A stretch of DNA of 64,000 nucleotides from Paenibacillus sp. LHD-117 (lineage in GTDB: Bacteria; Bacillota; Bacilli; Paenibacillales; Paenibacillaceae). A program made the translations under genes and the position numbers. Of this stretch, positions 8,548 to 17,084 are shown piece after piece. The notes beneath the pieces were generated by a model that made no database searches, was not told the DNA's origin, and was given only the letters and a program-made list of their open reading frames with translations. The stretch covers positions 186,001 to 250,000 of the forward strand of contig NZ_JAVFVT010000002.1 in assembly GCF_030929555.1 (NCBI RefSeq). The letters are read 5' to 3'. Within the stretch, counting starts at the first letter, position 1; each line of letters begins with the position of its first letter.

Positions 8548-9416
8548 GAAATGCGATCTCCGTCCTTATCGTATTGGAAAAATCCGACCCCTGATTTCAC
8601 GCCGAGATGTCCCCCGCGCACCATCTTCTTCAGCACGATCGACGGACGGTACTTCAGCTCGCCGTATTCCCGGAACATCCGCTCGAGCGCGGCAAGCACG
8701 GAGTCAAGGCCGAACCGGTCGGCCATCTCGAACGGGCCGTGCTGGAAGGAGTAGCCGATCCGCATCGCGTTGTCGATATCGGTGGCCGATGCGACGCCTT
8801 CCTCCAATACGTGAAGCGCCTCGTTAATGAACAGGCAAATCAGACGTGTGGTAACGAAGCCTGGGGATTCGAATACCATGACGCTTTTTTTCAAAATAAT
8901 TTCTTCGACAAAATGTTTGGTCTGCGTGAACGTCTCCTCCGACGTCTTCAGGCCGCGTACGATCTCCACGAGATCGATCTTGAATACCGGGTATATGAAA
9001 TGCAGGCCGATTACGCGCTCTGGCTTCCCCGTCACGCTCGCAAGCTCGGTCAAGCTGAGCGTGGACGTGTTGCTTGCCAGGATCGTATGCTCGCCGCATA
9101 TGCCGTCCAGCTTGCGGAACACTTCTTTTTTCGCTTCAAGGTCTTCCGTAATCGTCTCGATGACTAGCTCGCAGCCTGCCAGCTCGTCGTACTCTCTAAC
9201 CGCTTGGATTCTGGACAGGATCAGCTTTTTCTCGGCGCCGGTCAATGCCCATTTCTCGATCTGTTTGTCCAAGCTGATTTCAATCATTTGCAATCCGTAG
9301 GACAGGCGTTCCTCCGAACGCTCCACGACAAATACGTCAAGACCTTTCGCGGCGAGCATCTCCGCAATGCCTTGACCCATCGTGCCTATCCCTATAACGC
9401 CAACTTTCTTAATCAT
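8544..9416 (-). CDS. 3-hydroxyacyl-CoA dehydrogenase-family protein with altered active site
   Basis: The 290-residue, two-domain protein is colinear with 3-hydroxybutyryl-CoA dehydrogenases: Rossmann GVIGIGTMGQGIAE at the start, ASNTSTLSLTELA, and the C-terminal FGLD and GVKSGVGFF segments. The catalytic His and Glu remain (GLHFIYPVFKIDLVEIV). However, the usual Asn of HFxNP is Tyr, and the usual Asn of GFxxNR is Thr (GFVTTR). It is therefore family-assigned only; the substrate is unknown. The start is ATG 9416, twelve bases after AGAGGGAG; a TTG at 9425 is too close. The stop overlaps ackA. Confidence 0.75.
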   Translation of the reverse strand: MIKKVGVIGIGTMGQGIAEMLAAKGLDVFVVERSEERLSYGLQMIEISLDKQIEKWALTGAEKKLILSRIQAVREYDELAGCELVIETITEDLEAKKEVFRKLDGICGEHTILASNTSTLSLTELASVTGKPERVIGLHFIYPVFKIDLVEIVRGLKTSEETFTQTKHFVEEIILKKSVMVFESPGFVTTRLICLFINEALHVLEEGVASATDIDNAMRIGYSFQHGPFEMADRFGLDSVLAALERMFREYGELKYRPSIVLKKMVRGGHLGVKSGVGFFQYDKDGDRIS

Positions 9417-9481
9417 GCGATGCAATTGCTCCCTCTAGGTTGATAGTTCAATCTTATTATAACGAATTTTGGCCAAAATAG

Positions 9482-9504
9482 AAGGCGAACGCAAGGTTCG
9501 CCTT
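9482..9504 (-). terminator. Possible weak terminator after the FtsH-like gene
   Basis: AAGGCGAAC and GGTTCGCCTT form a perfect stem with a GCAA-type loop just after the stop of the FtsH-like gene. The T run on the minus strand is interrupted (CTATTTTGG), so termination may be partial. Confidence 0.4.
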
Positions 9505-9527
9505 GAAATTGTAATATTGAAAACGGT

Positions 9528-11021
9528 TTATGCAGCGTCGTAGCTGTTCAGAAGCGTTCTGAACGCATCTCCGTTTACATTTTCTTCTTGAAGCAATGTC
9601 TGAAGCGCATGTTCGAACACGCCCCGCCTCATCTCCAGCATTTCCTTGGTCTTCGCCATTAGCGAATCCAAAATGTCTTTTGTGATGGCAGACCACTTAT
9701 CCGGCGTCATCATGGACGAATCGATAATGCCAAGCTCCGTTAATCCGGATTCGACCAGCGTTCGCACGATGCTGACCGCCTGATCGAAATCTCCGCGAGA
9801 GCCGGTGCTGCGCTCGCCGTAGAACATTTCCTCCGCCGCGGCGCCGCCTAACGTGATCATGATTTGGCCATGGAGAAATTTCGTCGTATACAAATATTGA
9901 TCCTGCTGCGGCTGATGGCGGACGTACCCGAGTGCGCCGCCGCGCGGGGATAAAGCCACCTGCGAGACGCTGCCGGGACGGATCAGCTCCGCCATAATCG
10001 CATGGCCGAGCTCATGCAGCGCAACCCGTTTTCTTTCCTCTTGGGAAGTCTCTTTATCCGTCTTTTCGCCCAGCATAACTTTATCGATAGCCATGTTCAA
10101 ATGTGCGGGCTGAATCAACGCGGCGTTCTCTCTGAGCGCATAGATCGCCGCTTCGTTCATAACCGACTCCAGCTGCGCGCCGGAGAAGCTGTAGGTTTGC
10201 TCCGCGATGTCCGCCAAATCGACGGCTGCATCGATCGGCTTGTTATTCGCGTGAATCCGCAAAATATGAAGCCTTCCCTTCTTGTCCGGAAGCTCGACTC
10301 CGATATGCCGGTCGAAGCGGCCCGGACGGAGCAAAGCGCCGTCCAGCATTTCTTTGCGGTTCGTCGCGGCAATAAGCAGAATACGCGGCGACTCGTTCGC
10401 ATGAATGCCGTCCATCTCCGTGAGCAGCTGGTTCAGCGTCTGGTCGTATTCGCGATGCTGCCCGCCATCGCGTTTGCCGCCGATCACTTCGATCTCGTCG
10501 ATGAAGATGACGGCGCTGGACTTGCCGGCTTTTTTGGCTTTGGTCCGCGCTTCCTTAAACAAATCGCGGATCCGACCGGCCCCGACGCCAACATACATCT
10601 CGACGAACTCGCTGCCTGATGCCGCCAAGTATATCGAATCGGTATAATGGGCCGCCGCCTTTGCAAGCAGCGTCTTTCCCGTTCCCGGAGGGCCGGCGAG
10701 CAAAATCCCCTTAAGCGGGCGGATGCCCAGCTTCTCGATCTGCTCTCTTTTCACAAGAAAGTCCAGCGCTTCGACCAGCTCTTGCTTCGCTCGTTCTTGC
10801 CCGCCGATCTGATCGAACGTGAACGATTCCCGCTTCACTTCCTTGCGTCCGCCGCCGCTCGTGAAAGCGGTCAGCTTGCCTTTGCCGCGCGACGTATAAT
10901 AGAGTGCTCCCGCGATCGCGGCGAGGATGACGAACGGCAGCACGTTATAACCAGCGGTCTGAAGGAAGACGAGCAGCACGACAGTAACGCCAATCCCGAT
11001 TTCCATCGTATATTTGCGCAT
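9528..11021 (-). CDS. FtsH-like membrane AAA metalloprotease lacking the extracytoplasmic domain
   Basis: A 497-residue AAA protease. The N terminus (about 7-43) is two hydrophobic stretches separated only by a short turn, so the external domain of true FtsH is missing. The AAA domain has GPPGTGKT (Walker A), VIFIDEIEVIGG (Walker B) and ATNRKEMLDGALLRPGRFDR (second region of homology). The peptidase has HELGH as zinc and catalytic motif and a downstream acidic zinc ligand in GDFDQA, so it should be active. ATG at 11021 follows GGAGG by eight bases and overlaps the preceding gene by one base. Confidence 0.85.
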   Translation of the reverse strand: MRKYTMEIGIGVTVVLLVFLQTAGYNVLPFVILAAIAGALYYTSRGKGKLTAFTSGGGRKEVKRESFTFDQIGGQERAKQELVEALDFLVKREQIEKLGIRPLKGILLAGPPGTGKTLLAKAAAHYTDSIYLAASGSEFVEMYVGVGAGRIRDLFKEARTKAKKAGKSSAVIFIDEIEVIGGKRDGGQHREYDQTLNQLLTEMDGIHANESPRILLIAATNRKEMLDGALLRPGRFDRHIGVELPDKKGRLHILRIHANNKPIDAAVDLADIAEQTYSFSGAQLESVMNEAAIYALRENAALIQPAHLNMAIDKVMLGEKTDKETSQEERKRVALHELGHAIMAELIRPGSVSQVALSPRGGALGYVRHQPQQDQYLYTTKFLHGQIMITLGGAAAEEMFYGERSTGSRGDFDQAVSIVRTLVESGLTELGIIDSSMMTPDKWSAITKDILDSLMAKTKEMLEMRRGVFEHALQTLLQEENVNGDAFRTLLNSYDAA

Positions 11022-11551
11022 TACCACACCTCCAGTTTGTTCGCGATGCGCGGCAGCACGATATATTTAGATGCTTGCTCCGATCTGATCGTAATGTAAA
11101 CGTTGCTTTCGTCCATCTCGGTAACGGCCGTAACGCCTTCGCTGCCCGCAACGGCTTTATTCATCGCTTCGGGAATATCGGAATATGCTTTAGTTTCCAT
11201 GGCTTCGGCAACATCGAACATCGCGCTATACCACAGCTGCTCGAGCGCCTTGTCCGAGTCTCCTGCCACCTCCAGCGTCACCTTGCGGCTGCCGGCGGCA
11301 TTCGACGCTTCCTTGGATGCTTCTCCGTACAGCTCCCTTAAGTTCGCGTCATTGGATAACTGAAGCTTGACGTTCATTTCTTTTTGTCCGATTTCGGGTT
11401 TCGAGGCTTCGAGTACGCCAGGCATCGCCTCCAGCTTCTCCGTGAGCGGAGCGGCGACGGCAAACTGCTTATACATGGCGAACCCGCCGAACAACAGCAC
11501 GGCAGTCGCGACAACGGTAATAGCCAAAGGCAATACGCGCGGTTTTCTCAT
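11021..11551 (-). CDS. Membrane-anchored extracytoplasmic protein, partner candidate of the FtsH-like protease
   Basis: I do not recognise the family. The 176 residues begin MRKPR, followed by one hydrophobic segment (about 7-28) that should be a signal anchor, then a soluble alpha/beta region with many charged residues outside the membrane. Start ATG at 11551 sits behind GGAGGGG. The stop overlaps the start of the FtsH-like gene by one base, so the two are co-translated. The arrangement suggests that the protein works with the protease, perhaps as an adaptor or as the missing external domain; that is inference. Confidence 0.7.
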   Translation of the reverse strand: MRKPRVLPLAITVVATAVLLFGGFAMYKQFAVAAPLTEKLEAMPGVLEASKPEIGQKEMNVKLQLSNDANLRELYGEASKEASNAAGSRKVTLEVAGDSDKALEQLWYSAMFDVAEAMETKAYSDIPEAMNKAVAGSEGVTAVTEMDESNVYITIRSEQASKYIVLPRIANKLEVW

Positions 11552-11649
11552 TCTCTAACCCCTCCAATTTATATATTTACTATATATAAGTGATCTATCA
11601 ACTCTGCTATACGATAGTATATCATATTTTGCAGTAAATTTCGGGGTGT

Positions 11650-11683
11650 AAAAACAGGAAACGGGACCATTTACGGTCCCGTT
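11650..11683 (-). terminator. Terminator downstream of tseB
   Basis: AACGGGACC and GGTCCCGTT form a nine-pair stem; on the minus strand it is followed by TCCTGTTTTTAC. It lies 20 bases past the tseB stop and separates the dinG-rex unit from the FtsH-like unit. Confidence 0.75.
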
Positions 11684-11702
11684 CGGATGATTTTATCGAC
11701 TT

Positions 11703-12236
11703 TTACTCGCTTTTAGACGGCAAGCGATACGAATCCAGCAGCTTGCCTTCCTGATCGAAACTGTAGAAATCGTAATAATGATGGCGTTCGCCGCTTACCG
11801 ATAATTCGTAATAGATTTCCCATGCGGGCGAGCTCCGGAATAATCCCGGCGCGATTCGGATCAGCTCCGCATCCGGTTTGTCCGAGCGGAACCGGGATTT
11901 AAGCTCGTCTTCGGCAATAGCATCCGCCGCTTTCACGGTTAACGTCGACTCGTCGCTCCGAAGATACACATAGGCTTGTTCTTCGTTCGAATTGACGCCG
12001 TAGCCAACCCATGTCGTCTCGTCCCATATATGTTTATAGATACGCTCTACTTTGGCTAGCTCGCCGGTTTGCACGATTCGCTCCTTGGCGCCGCCTTCAG
12101 CCGACCAATGAGGAATTTGAATATCCCGGTAATACAAGCCGAACCAGATCAAAAACGTCACGATGGCGGCAATCGCGATCCACAGCCACTTGACGGGCGT
12201 CATGAACGATCGACGTTTTTTTGGGGCCGCTCGCAT
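11703..12236 (-). CDS. tseB: TseB/YpmB-like membrane protein (DUF5590)
   Basis: 177 residues with a short basic N terminus, one transmembrane anchor (about 16-34) and an external part of two similar alpha/beta repeats ending in YYDFYSFDQEGKLLDSYRLP. Layout and position close to dinG match B. subtilis YpmB, now called TseB, linked to penicillin-binding protein activity and cell elongation. The start overlaps the deaminase stop by one base. An internal ATG at 12203 could also be used. The symbol rests on synteny and architecture rather than sequence search. Confidence 0.65.
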   Translation of the reverse strand: MRAAPKKRRSFMTPVKWLWIAIAAIVTFLIWFGLYYRDIQIPHWSAEGGAKERIVQTGELAKVERIYKHIWDETTWVGYGVNSNEEQAYVYLRSDESTLTVKAADAIAEDELKSRFRSDKPDAELIRIAPGLFRSSPAWEIYYELSVSGERHHYYDFYSFDQEGKLLDSYRLPSKSE

Positions 12237-13537
12237 TAGCCGTTAAGCAGCCGGTCGAAGCTGTCCTGCGCTTCCCGGCGAATTTTCTCTTCATCGAGCG
12301 TGGTGCATTGCCCGTTTTTCACGACTTGCCGCCCGTCGACCCAGACATGGCGCACATCCCGTCCGGAGCCCGCATACACCAGGTGGGAGACAATGTCTGT
12401 CATCGGATAAAAATGCGGCTGATCGATGTCGATCGCGGCGATGTCCGCTTTCATGCCCGTCTTCAGCTTGCCGATCTCATCCGACTTCCAGATGGCGGCC
12501 GCGCCAAGCGAGGTGCCTAACTTCAACGCTTCGGAAGCCGGAATGACTGTCGGATCACCGGAGATGCCTTTGTGGAGCAAAGCCGCCATCGTTATTTCCT
12601 GGAACAGGTCCAGATTGTTGTTGCTTGCTGCGCTATCCGTGCCCAGCGATACTTTCACGCCAGCGCGCAGTAGCTCCGGCAATCGCGCCACGCCGCTTGC
12701 CAGCTTCAGGTTGCTCACCGGATTATGGGAGACGGAGACGCCTCGCTCCGCGAGCAGCGTGATCTCTTCATCAGTCAGATGTACCGCGTGAGCCACGAGC
12801 GCGGGACGCGAGAAGAAACCTAAACGGTCCAGATGCTCCACCGGCCGTACGCCGTAATCCTGCACGTTCTGCTCGACTTCCCTTATCGACTCCGACATAT
12901 GTGTATGCAGGGCAAACGAATGGTCATGGGCGGCTTGCACGAACTTCTCGATAAAAGCTGGCGGACATGTATACGGCGCGTGCGGGGATAGCATCGTCGT
13001 AATACGGCCGTTCGCTTTGCCGTTCCATTCGAGGGCGAAAGCGACCGCTTCTTCCAGCTTCGCTTTCTGCTCCTGCTCGGAGCATAAACCAATTGCGCCG
13101 CGCATCAAAACGCCACGAATGCCCGACTGCTCGGTTACCTTCGCGACTTCGTCCATCCGGTCGTACATGTCCACGAACGTCGTTGTGCCGGTCCGCAGCA
13201 TCTCGACGATCGCAAGCGCCGTTCCTGCCCTCGTGTCGGCGGCCACGTACCTGCCCTCCATCGGCCACATTTTCTGCTCGAGCCATACTTGCAGATTCTG
13301 ATCGTCCGAAAAACCTCGAAGAAGCGACATGGCGGCATGGCCGTGCGTATTGACTAGCCCGGGCAGGAAAACAAGCCCTTTTCCGTCCATTTTCTCGGCT
13401 TGCTCAGAGACGTCTTTAGGCTCTTGTTCTCCAATATAAGTAATGCGGTCTTCGGTAATGACCATATGACCCTTGATTACCGGGGCGGCATCGTCCATCG
13501 TCACGAACAGACCGTTCCTAATCCATAGCTGTTTCAT
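12236..13537 (-). CDS. mtaD: Amidohydrolase: methylthioadenosine/S-adenosylhomocysteine/5'-deoxyadenosine deaminase
   Basis: Metal-dependent deaminase acting on adenosyl by-products such as MTA, SAH or 5'-deoxyadenosine. The 433 residues carry PGLVNTHGHAAMSLLRG (HxH metal site), an SPHAPYTCPPAF segment, HTHMSES, VAHAVHLTDEE and LGTDSAASNNNLDLF (catalytic Asp), the standard order for this family. ATG at 13537 is nine bases after AAGGAG; the upstream ATG at 13555 overlaps that site. It overlaps the end of rex by 20 bases. It may feed purine and methylthioribose recycling, related in theme to mtnWXB in this window. Confidence 0.85.
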   Translation of the reverse strand: MKQLWIRNGLFVTMDDAAPVIKGHMVITEDRITYIGEQEPKDVSEQAEKMDGKGLVFLPGLVNTHGHAAMSLLRGFSDDQNLQVWLEQKMWPMEGRYVAADTRAGTALAIVEMLRTGTTTFVDMYDRMDEVAKVTEQSGIRGVLMRGAIGLCSEQEQKAKLEEAVAFALEWNGKANGRITTMLSPHAPYTCPPAFIEKFVQAAHDHSFALHTHMSESIREVEQNVQDYGVRPVEHLDRLGFFSRPALVAHAVHLTDEEITLLAERGVSVSHNPVSNLKLASGVARLPELLRAGVKVSLGTDSAASNNNLDLFQEITMAALLHKGISGDPTVIPASEALKLGTSLGAAAIWKSDEIGKLKTGMKADIAAIDIDQPHFYPMTDIVSHLVYAGSGRDVRHVWVDGRQVVKNGQCTTLDEEKIRREAQDSFDRLLNG

Positions 13538-14174
13538 CCGACTCTTCTCCTTCATGGTTCAAATAATAGGCCAGGCTGAGCAATTCCCGTGTAAAATCGG
13601 CATGATGGATTCGCACCTCGTCGGGAACGCGCAGAATGGCGGGAGCAAAGTTCAAAATGCCTTCAACACCTGCCGCCACGAATTGATTCGCCACGTTCTG
13701 CGCTTCGAATGCCGGCACGGTAATGATGCCGATCCGAATGTTCTGCTCCGCGATCGTTGCGGCAAGCTCGCTCATCGGCTTTACGATGAGATTGTTGATG
13801 CTCGTTCCGATCTTGCTGGCGTGATCGTCGAATACGGCCGTGATTTTCATATTGTCCTTCGAATACTTATTGTAATTGCATAAGGCATGACCGAGATTGC
13901 CGGCGCCTACGAGCGCGACCTTGATCGTCTGGTTCACCTTTAAAATTTGACGAATGATCTCGATAAGATAAACAACGTCGTAGCCGATTCCCTTGCGCCC
14001 GAATTCGCCGAAATACGCGAGATCCTTGCGGATCTGCGCCGGGTTCAAATCGAGCTTTACGCCCAGCTCCTGCGAAGATACCGTTTGGATTTCGCGACTG
14101 TTCAGCTCGTTAAGCACCTGCAGGTAAATCGGAAGCCGTCTGACGACCGCTTCGGATATTTTGGCGTGTTTCAT
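13518..14174 (-). CDS. rex: Redox-sensing transcriptional repressor Rex
   Basis: Senses the NADH/NAD+ ratio and represses fermentation and respiration genes when NADH is low. The 218-residue protein has an N-terminal winged helix (SEAVVRRLPIYLQVLNEL ... VSSQELGVKLDLNPAQIRKD) and a Rossmann domain with VALVGAGNLGHAL. The start is ATG 14174 behind GGAAGGGGG; upstream in-frame codons lie inside dinG. It overlaps dinG by four bases, so it is co-expressed with the helicase. Possible targets in view are ackA and qcrABC, but no convincing Rex palindrome was found near them. Confidence 0.93.
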   Translation of the reverse strand: MKHAKISEAVVRRLPIYLQVLNELNSREIQTVSSQELGVKLDLNPAQIRKDLAYFGEFGRKGIGYDVVYLIEIIRQILKVNQTIKVALVGAGNLGHALCNYNKYSKDNMKITAVFDDHASKIGTSINNLIVKPMSELAATIAEQNIRIGIITVPAFEAQNVANQFVAAGVEGILNFAPAILRVPDEVRIHHADFTRELLSLAYYLNHEGEESDETAMD

Positions 14175-17068
14175 GATGATGCCCCCTTCCCCTTCGTTCC
14201 TTCGAATGCGTCCTCGGGATTTTCCTCGTTTAACCATTCTCTCATTCTGGTCACCATCTGGTCCGTGAACATCGTTTCGATCTTCGGCCCTGGCAACGAG
14301 TAGAGGAAATGTTTGCCGTAATACGCATCAATGACTCGCGTGTCATAAATAATGACGATGCCTTTGTCCTGCGAGGTGCGCACCAGCCGGCCGAAACCTT
14401 GCTTAAACCGAATGACGGCCTGTGGGATGGACAGCTTCATGAACGGGTTTTGTTTCTGCCTCTGCAGAAGCTCCGCCTTCGCTTCTTGAAGCGGATGATT
14501 CGGCGGTTGAAATGGCAGCCGTACGATGGCGAGGCAAGTTAAGGCTTCGCCGGGAATATCGACGCCCTCCCAGAAGCTGCTCGTGCCGAGCAGCACGGAT
14601 TCCGGCTGCTGCAGAAACCGCCTCGTCAGCTTCGTACGGTTGCTGCTGTCGATGCCTTGTCCTAGCAGACCGATGCCTCCGGCGGATAACCTGTCTTTCA
14701 TAAGCTCGTATACTTGCTTCAGCATTTTATAGGAAGTGAAAAGCACGAGCATACGGCCCCTCGTTTCAATAGCCGCTTCGGCCAGCGATCCGGCTAGCTT
14801 GTCGAGGTAAGCATCGTCGACCGAAGCGCCCTTCACAACGGGAAAGTCGCGCGGCACCATCACAAGCGCTTGCTCCCTGTAGCGGAACGGCGATGGGAGC
14901 TGGACCGTGCTTAACTTGCCTTGTGCTTCGTACCCGGTCAATCCGAGCTGCTCTTCCGCGTATTGGAACGATTTCTGCACCGTAAGAGTAGCGGAAGTCA
15001 TAATAATGCTGTCTTTCGCGTCAAAAAAATACTTTTGCAGCTGCTCGCTTACGTCGACGGGCGCCGCGTATAGCTGCACCGAACGGTACCGATACGCCGT
15101 GCTTGCCTCGATCCAGAAGACGAAGCTTGGCTGCTCCAGCTTCATGAAGATGCGCAGCTCGTCCTTCATGCGGGTCAAATCCCGTACGGCGCCGTTCAAA
15201 TCGGTTAATGTCGCTTGCACGGGCAGCTCGTCGACGCGGTCCTTGACGTCGTTCATCAGCTTCTCGACGGTCTTGACGACCCGGGTAAGCTCGACGTGGA
15301 TGTTGTTCTCGACCTGGGAAGCTTCTTCCCACCCTGCAGGAATGCCTCCGCGATGCAGCCTCCGCACCATGGCGCCGTTATCGCTTAAGCTGTCGGAACG
15401 ATCGGCAGCCAGCTCGTATAACATCTCGTACAGCTTGTCCCAATGCTCCTTAATTTCCTGGAACACCGGAATGACCGTATCGATCGTCTCCACCCATGAC
15501 TGGACATGCTCGTCCCCTTCATTCTGAAGCTTCATTCGCAAAGCGGGTAGCAGCCCGGAACGGCTGTCTTTGAACAACCTCGTAACCGTATGTACGAGCG
15601 AGAAATAATTCACATTCATGCCCAAATGTTTGCCGGCTACTTCTTCGACATGATGGGCTTCGTCGATAATTAGATGCGAATAGGACGGCAGCAAACGATG
15701 ATCCGCTTGCACATCGGTGAACAGAAGCGAATGATTCGTAATGCAAACATCCGCCACGTTCGCTTCATGTTTCGCGCGATGGTAATAACAGCGCTTGAAC
15801 CACGGACATGCACGGTTCAAGCAGGAATCCGCGTCGCTGGACACGGTTGACCAGAAGTCGGCTCCCCGGCTGCCGAAGTTCAGTTCCTCCTGATCGCCCG
15901 TCTCAGTTTCGCTTAGCCATACGACCATTTGCGCCGCGGTAATGGCGTCTTCCGTTGGCGACAGCAGATCCTGCACGTTCACTTTGCCTTCAAACTTGCG
16001 CAGGCACAAGTAATTTCCTCTTCCTTTGAAGATCGAAGCTTTCACCGGGAAAGGCAGCACTTCGCCAAGCAATGGCAAGTCCCGGTTGCGCAGCTGTTCC
16101 TGCAGGTTGATCGTATGCGTGCTGACGACGATTTTGCTCCCGCTTTGCACGCCGTAATACAGCGCCGGGATGAGATAGCCGAGCGACTTCCCCGTACCGG
16201 TGCCCGCTTCGATGAGAAGATGCCGGTCAGCCGTCAGCGCCTCGAATACATGATGGAACATTTTCGTCTGCGGCTCCCGCTCCTCGTAATCTTGAAAGCG
16301 CTCTTGAAACTTCGAGCGGACCATGTCCAGATATGCTGCGAACGTCATATCCGCCGGGATGGCCTCTTCTTCCTTATCCTGACGCGCCGGCTGTTCCTCG
16401 TTCCACTCTCGCGCTCGAAGCGCGAATTGCCGGTAATAATCGTATTCGTTCGATTCGAATACCGTGTTCTGTTCCATAAAGGTTTGATTGTTGTTCAAGA
16501 ACCAGTGCAAATCCTTCGAACCGTCGATTAACGCAACGAGCCGCTGCACGGCGAGCAGCGGCAACGAGCGAAGCTTCTTGACGGCCTCGATGAAAATATG
16601 CGCGGTCGCGAGCGCGTCGCTGTCCGCACGGTGATGATGGTCGTGCGTAATGCCGAACTGCTCAGCGACCGCGCCTAACTGATAAGTGGTTATACTTGGA
16701 TATAAGATACGCAATAGTTCGATGGTATCCAGCCTGCGGCCCGTGAATGGGAAATAACCGCATTTTTCCAGCGCTTGATTCAGGAAACCGGAATCGAACC
16801 CTACGTTATGCGCGACGAGCACGGCGTCATCGAGCAGCGGGATCAGCTTGAGCAGCACGTCGTCGAGCTCCGGGGCGTCCGCTACCGTCTGTTCCTCGAT
16901 CCCGGTCAATTGCGTGATGAAAGCCGGAATAGGAATCGTCGGCTTCACGAACGAACTGAAGGTATCGATGATTTGCAGGTCGTCCGATACAATCACGACG
17001 CCAACCTGCAAGATTTCGTCCTCCGCGCTATGTCCAGTTGTCTCCAAATCCAGCACTGCGTAATTCAT
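14171..17068 (-). CDS. dinG: DinG-family helicase with N-terminal 3'-5' exonuclease domain
   Basis: 965 residues. The first 175 form a DEDD exonuclease (YAVLDLETTGHSAEDEILQ, then HNVGFDSGFL and HHRADSDALATA). The rest is an XPD-like superfamily 2 helicase with EAGTGTGKSLGYLIPA (Walker A), IIDEAHH (Walker B) and FWEGVDIPGE and GFGRLVRTSQD near the end. Four cysteines sit between the helicase motifs (one in NYLC, then CLNRACPWFKRC) with spacing x60, x4 and x5, like the iron-sulfur site of E. coli DinG. First gene of the dinG-rex-mtaD-tseB unit. Confidence 0.93.
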   Translation of the reverse strand: MNYAVLDLETTGHSAEDEILQVGVVIVSDDLQIIDTFSSFVKPTIPIPAFITQLTGIEEQTVADAPELDDVLLKLIPLLDDAVLVAHNVGFDSGFLNQALEKCGYFPFTGRRLDTIELLRILYPSITTYQLGAVAEQFGITHDHHHRADSDALATAHIFIEAVKKLRSLPLLAVQRLVALIDGSKDLHWFLNNNQTFMEQNTVFESNEYDYYRQFALRAREWNEEQPARQDKEEEAIPADMTFAAYLDMVRSKFQERFQDYEEREPQTKMFHHVFEALTADRHLLIEAGTGTGKSLGYLIPALYYGVQSGSKIVVSTHTINLQEQLRNRDLPLLGEVLPFPVKASIFKGRGNYLCLRKFEGKVNVQDLLSPTEDAITAAQMVVWLSETETGDQEELNFGSRGADFWSTVSSDADSCLNRACPWFKRCYYHRAKHEANVADVCITNHSLLFTDVQADHRLLPSYSHLIIDEAHHVEEVAGKHLGMNVNYFSLVHTVTRLFKDSRSGLLPALRMKLQNEGDEHVQSWVETIDTVIPVFQEIKEHWDKLYEMLYELAADRSDSLSDNGAMVRRLHRGGIPAGWEEASQVENNIHVELTRVVKTVEKLMNDVKDRVDELPVQATLTDLNGAVRDLTRMKDELRIFMKLEQPSFVFWIEASTAYRYRSVQLYAAPVDVSEQLQKYFFDAKDSIIMTSATLTVQKSFQYAEEQLGLTGYEAQGKLSTVQLPSPFRYREQALVMVPRDFPVVKGASVDDAYLDKLAGSLAEAAIETRGRMLVLFTSYKMLKQVYELMKDRLSAGGIGLLGQGIDSSNRTKLTRRFLQQPESVLLGTSSFWEGVDIPGEALTCLAIVRLPFQPPNHPLQEAKAELLQRQKQNPFMKLSIPQAVIRFKQGFGRLVRTSQDKGIVIIYDTRVIDAYYGKHFLYSLPGPKIETMFTDQMVTRMREWLNEENPEDAFEGTKGKGASS

Positions 17069-17084
17069 ACATTCCCCGACCCTC

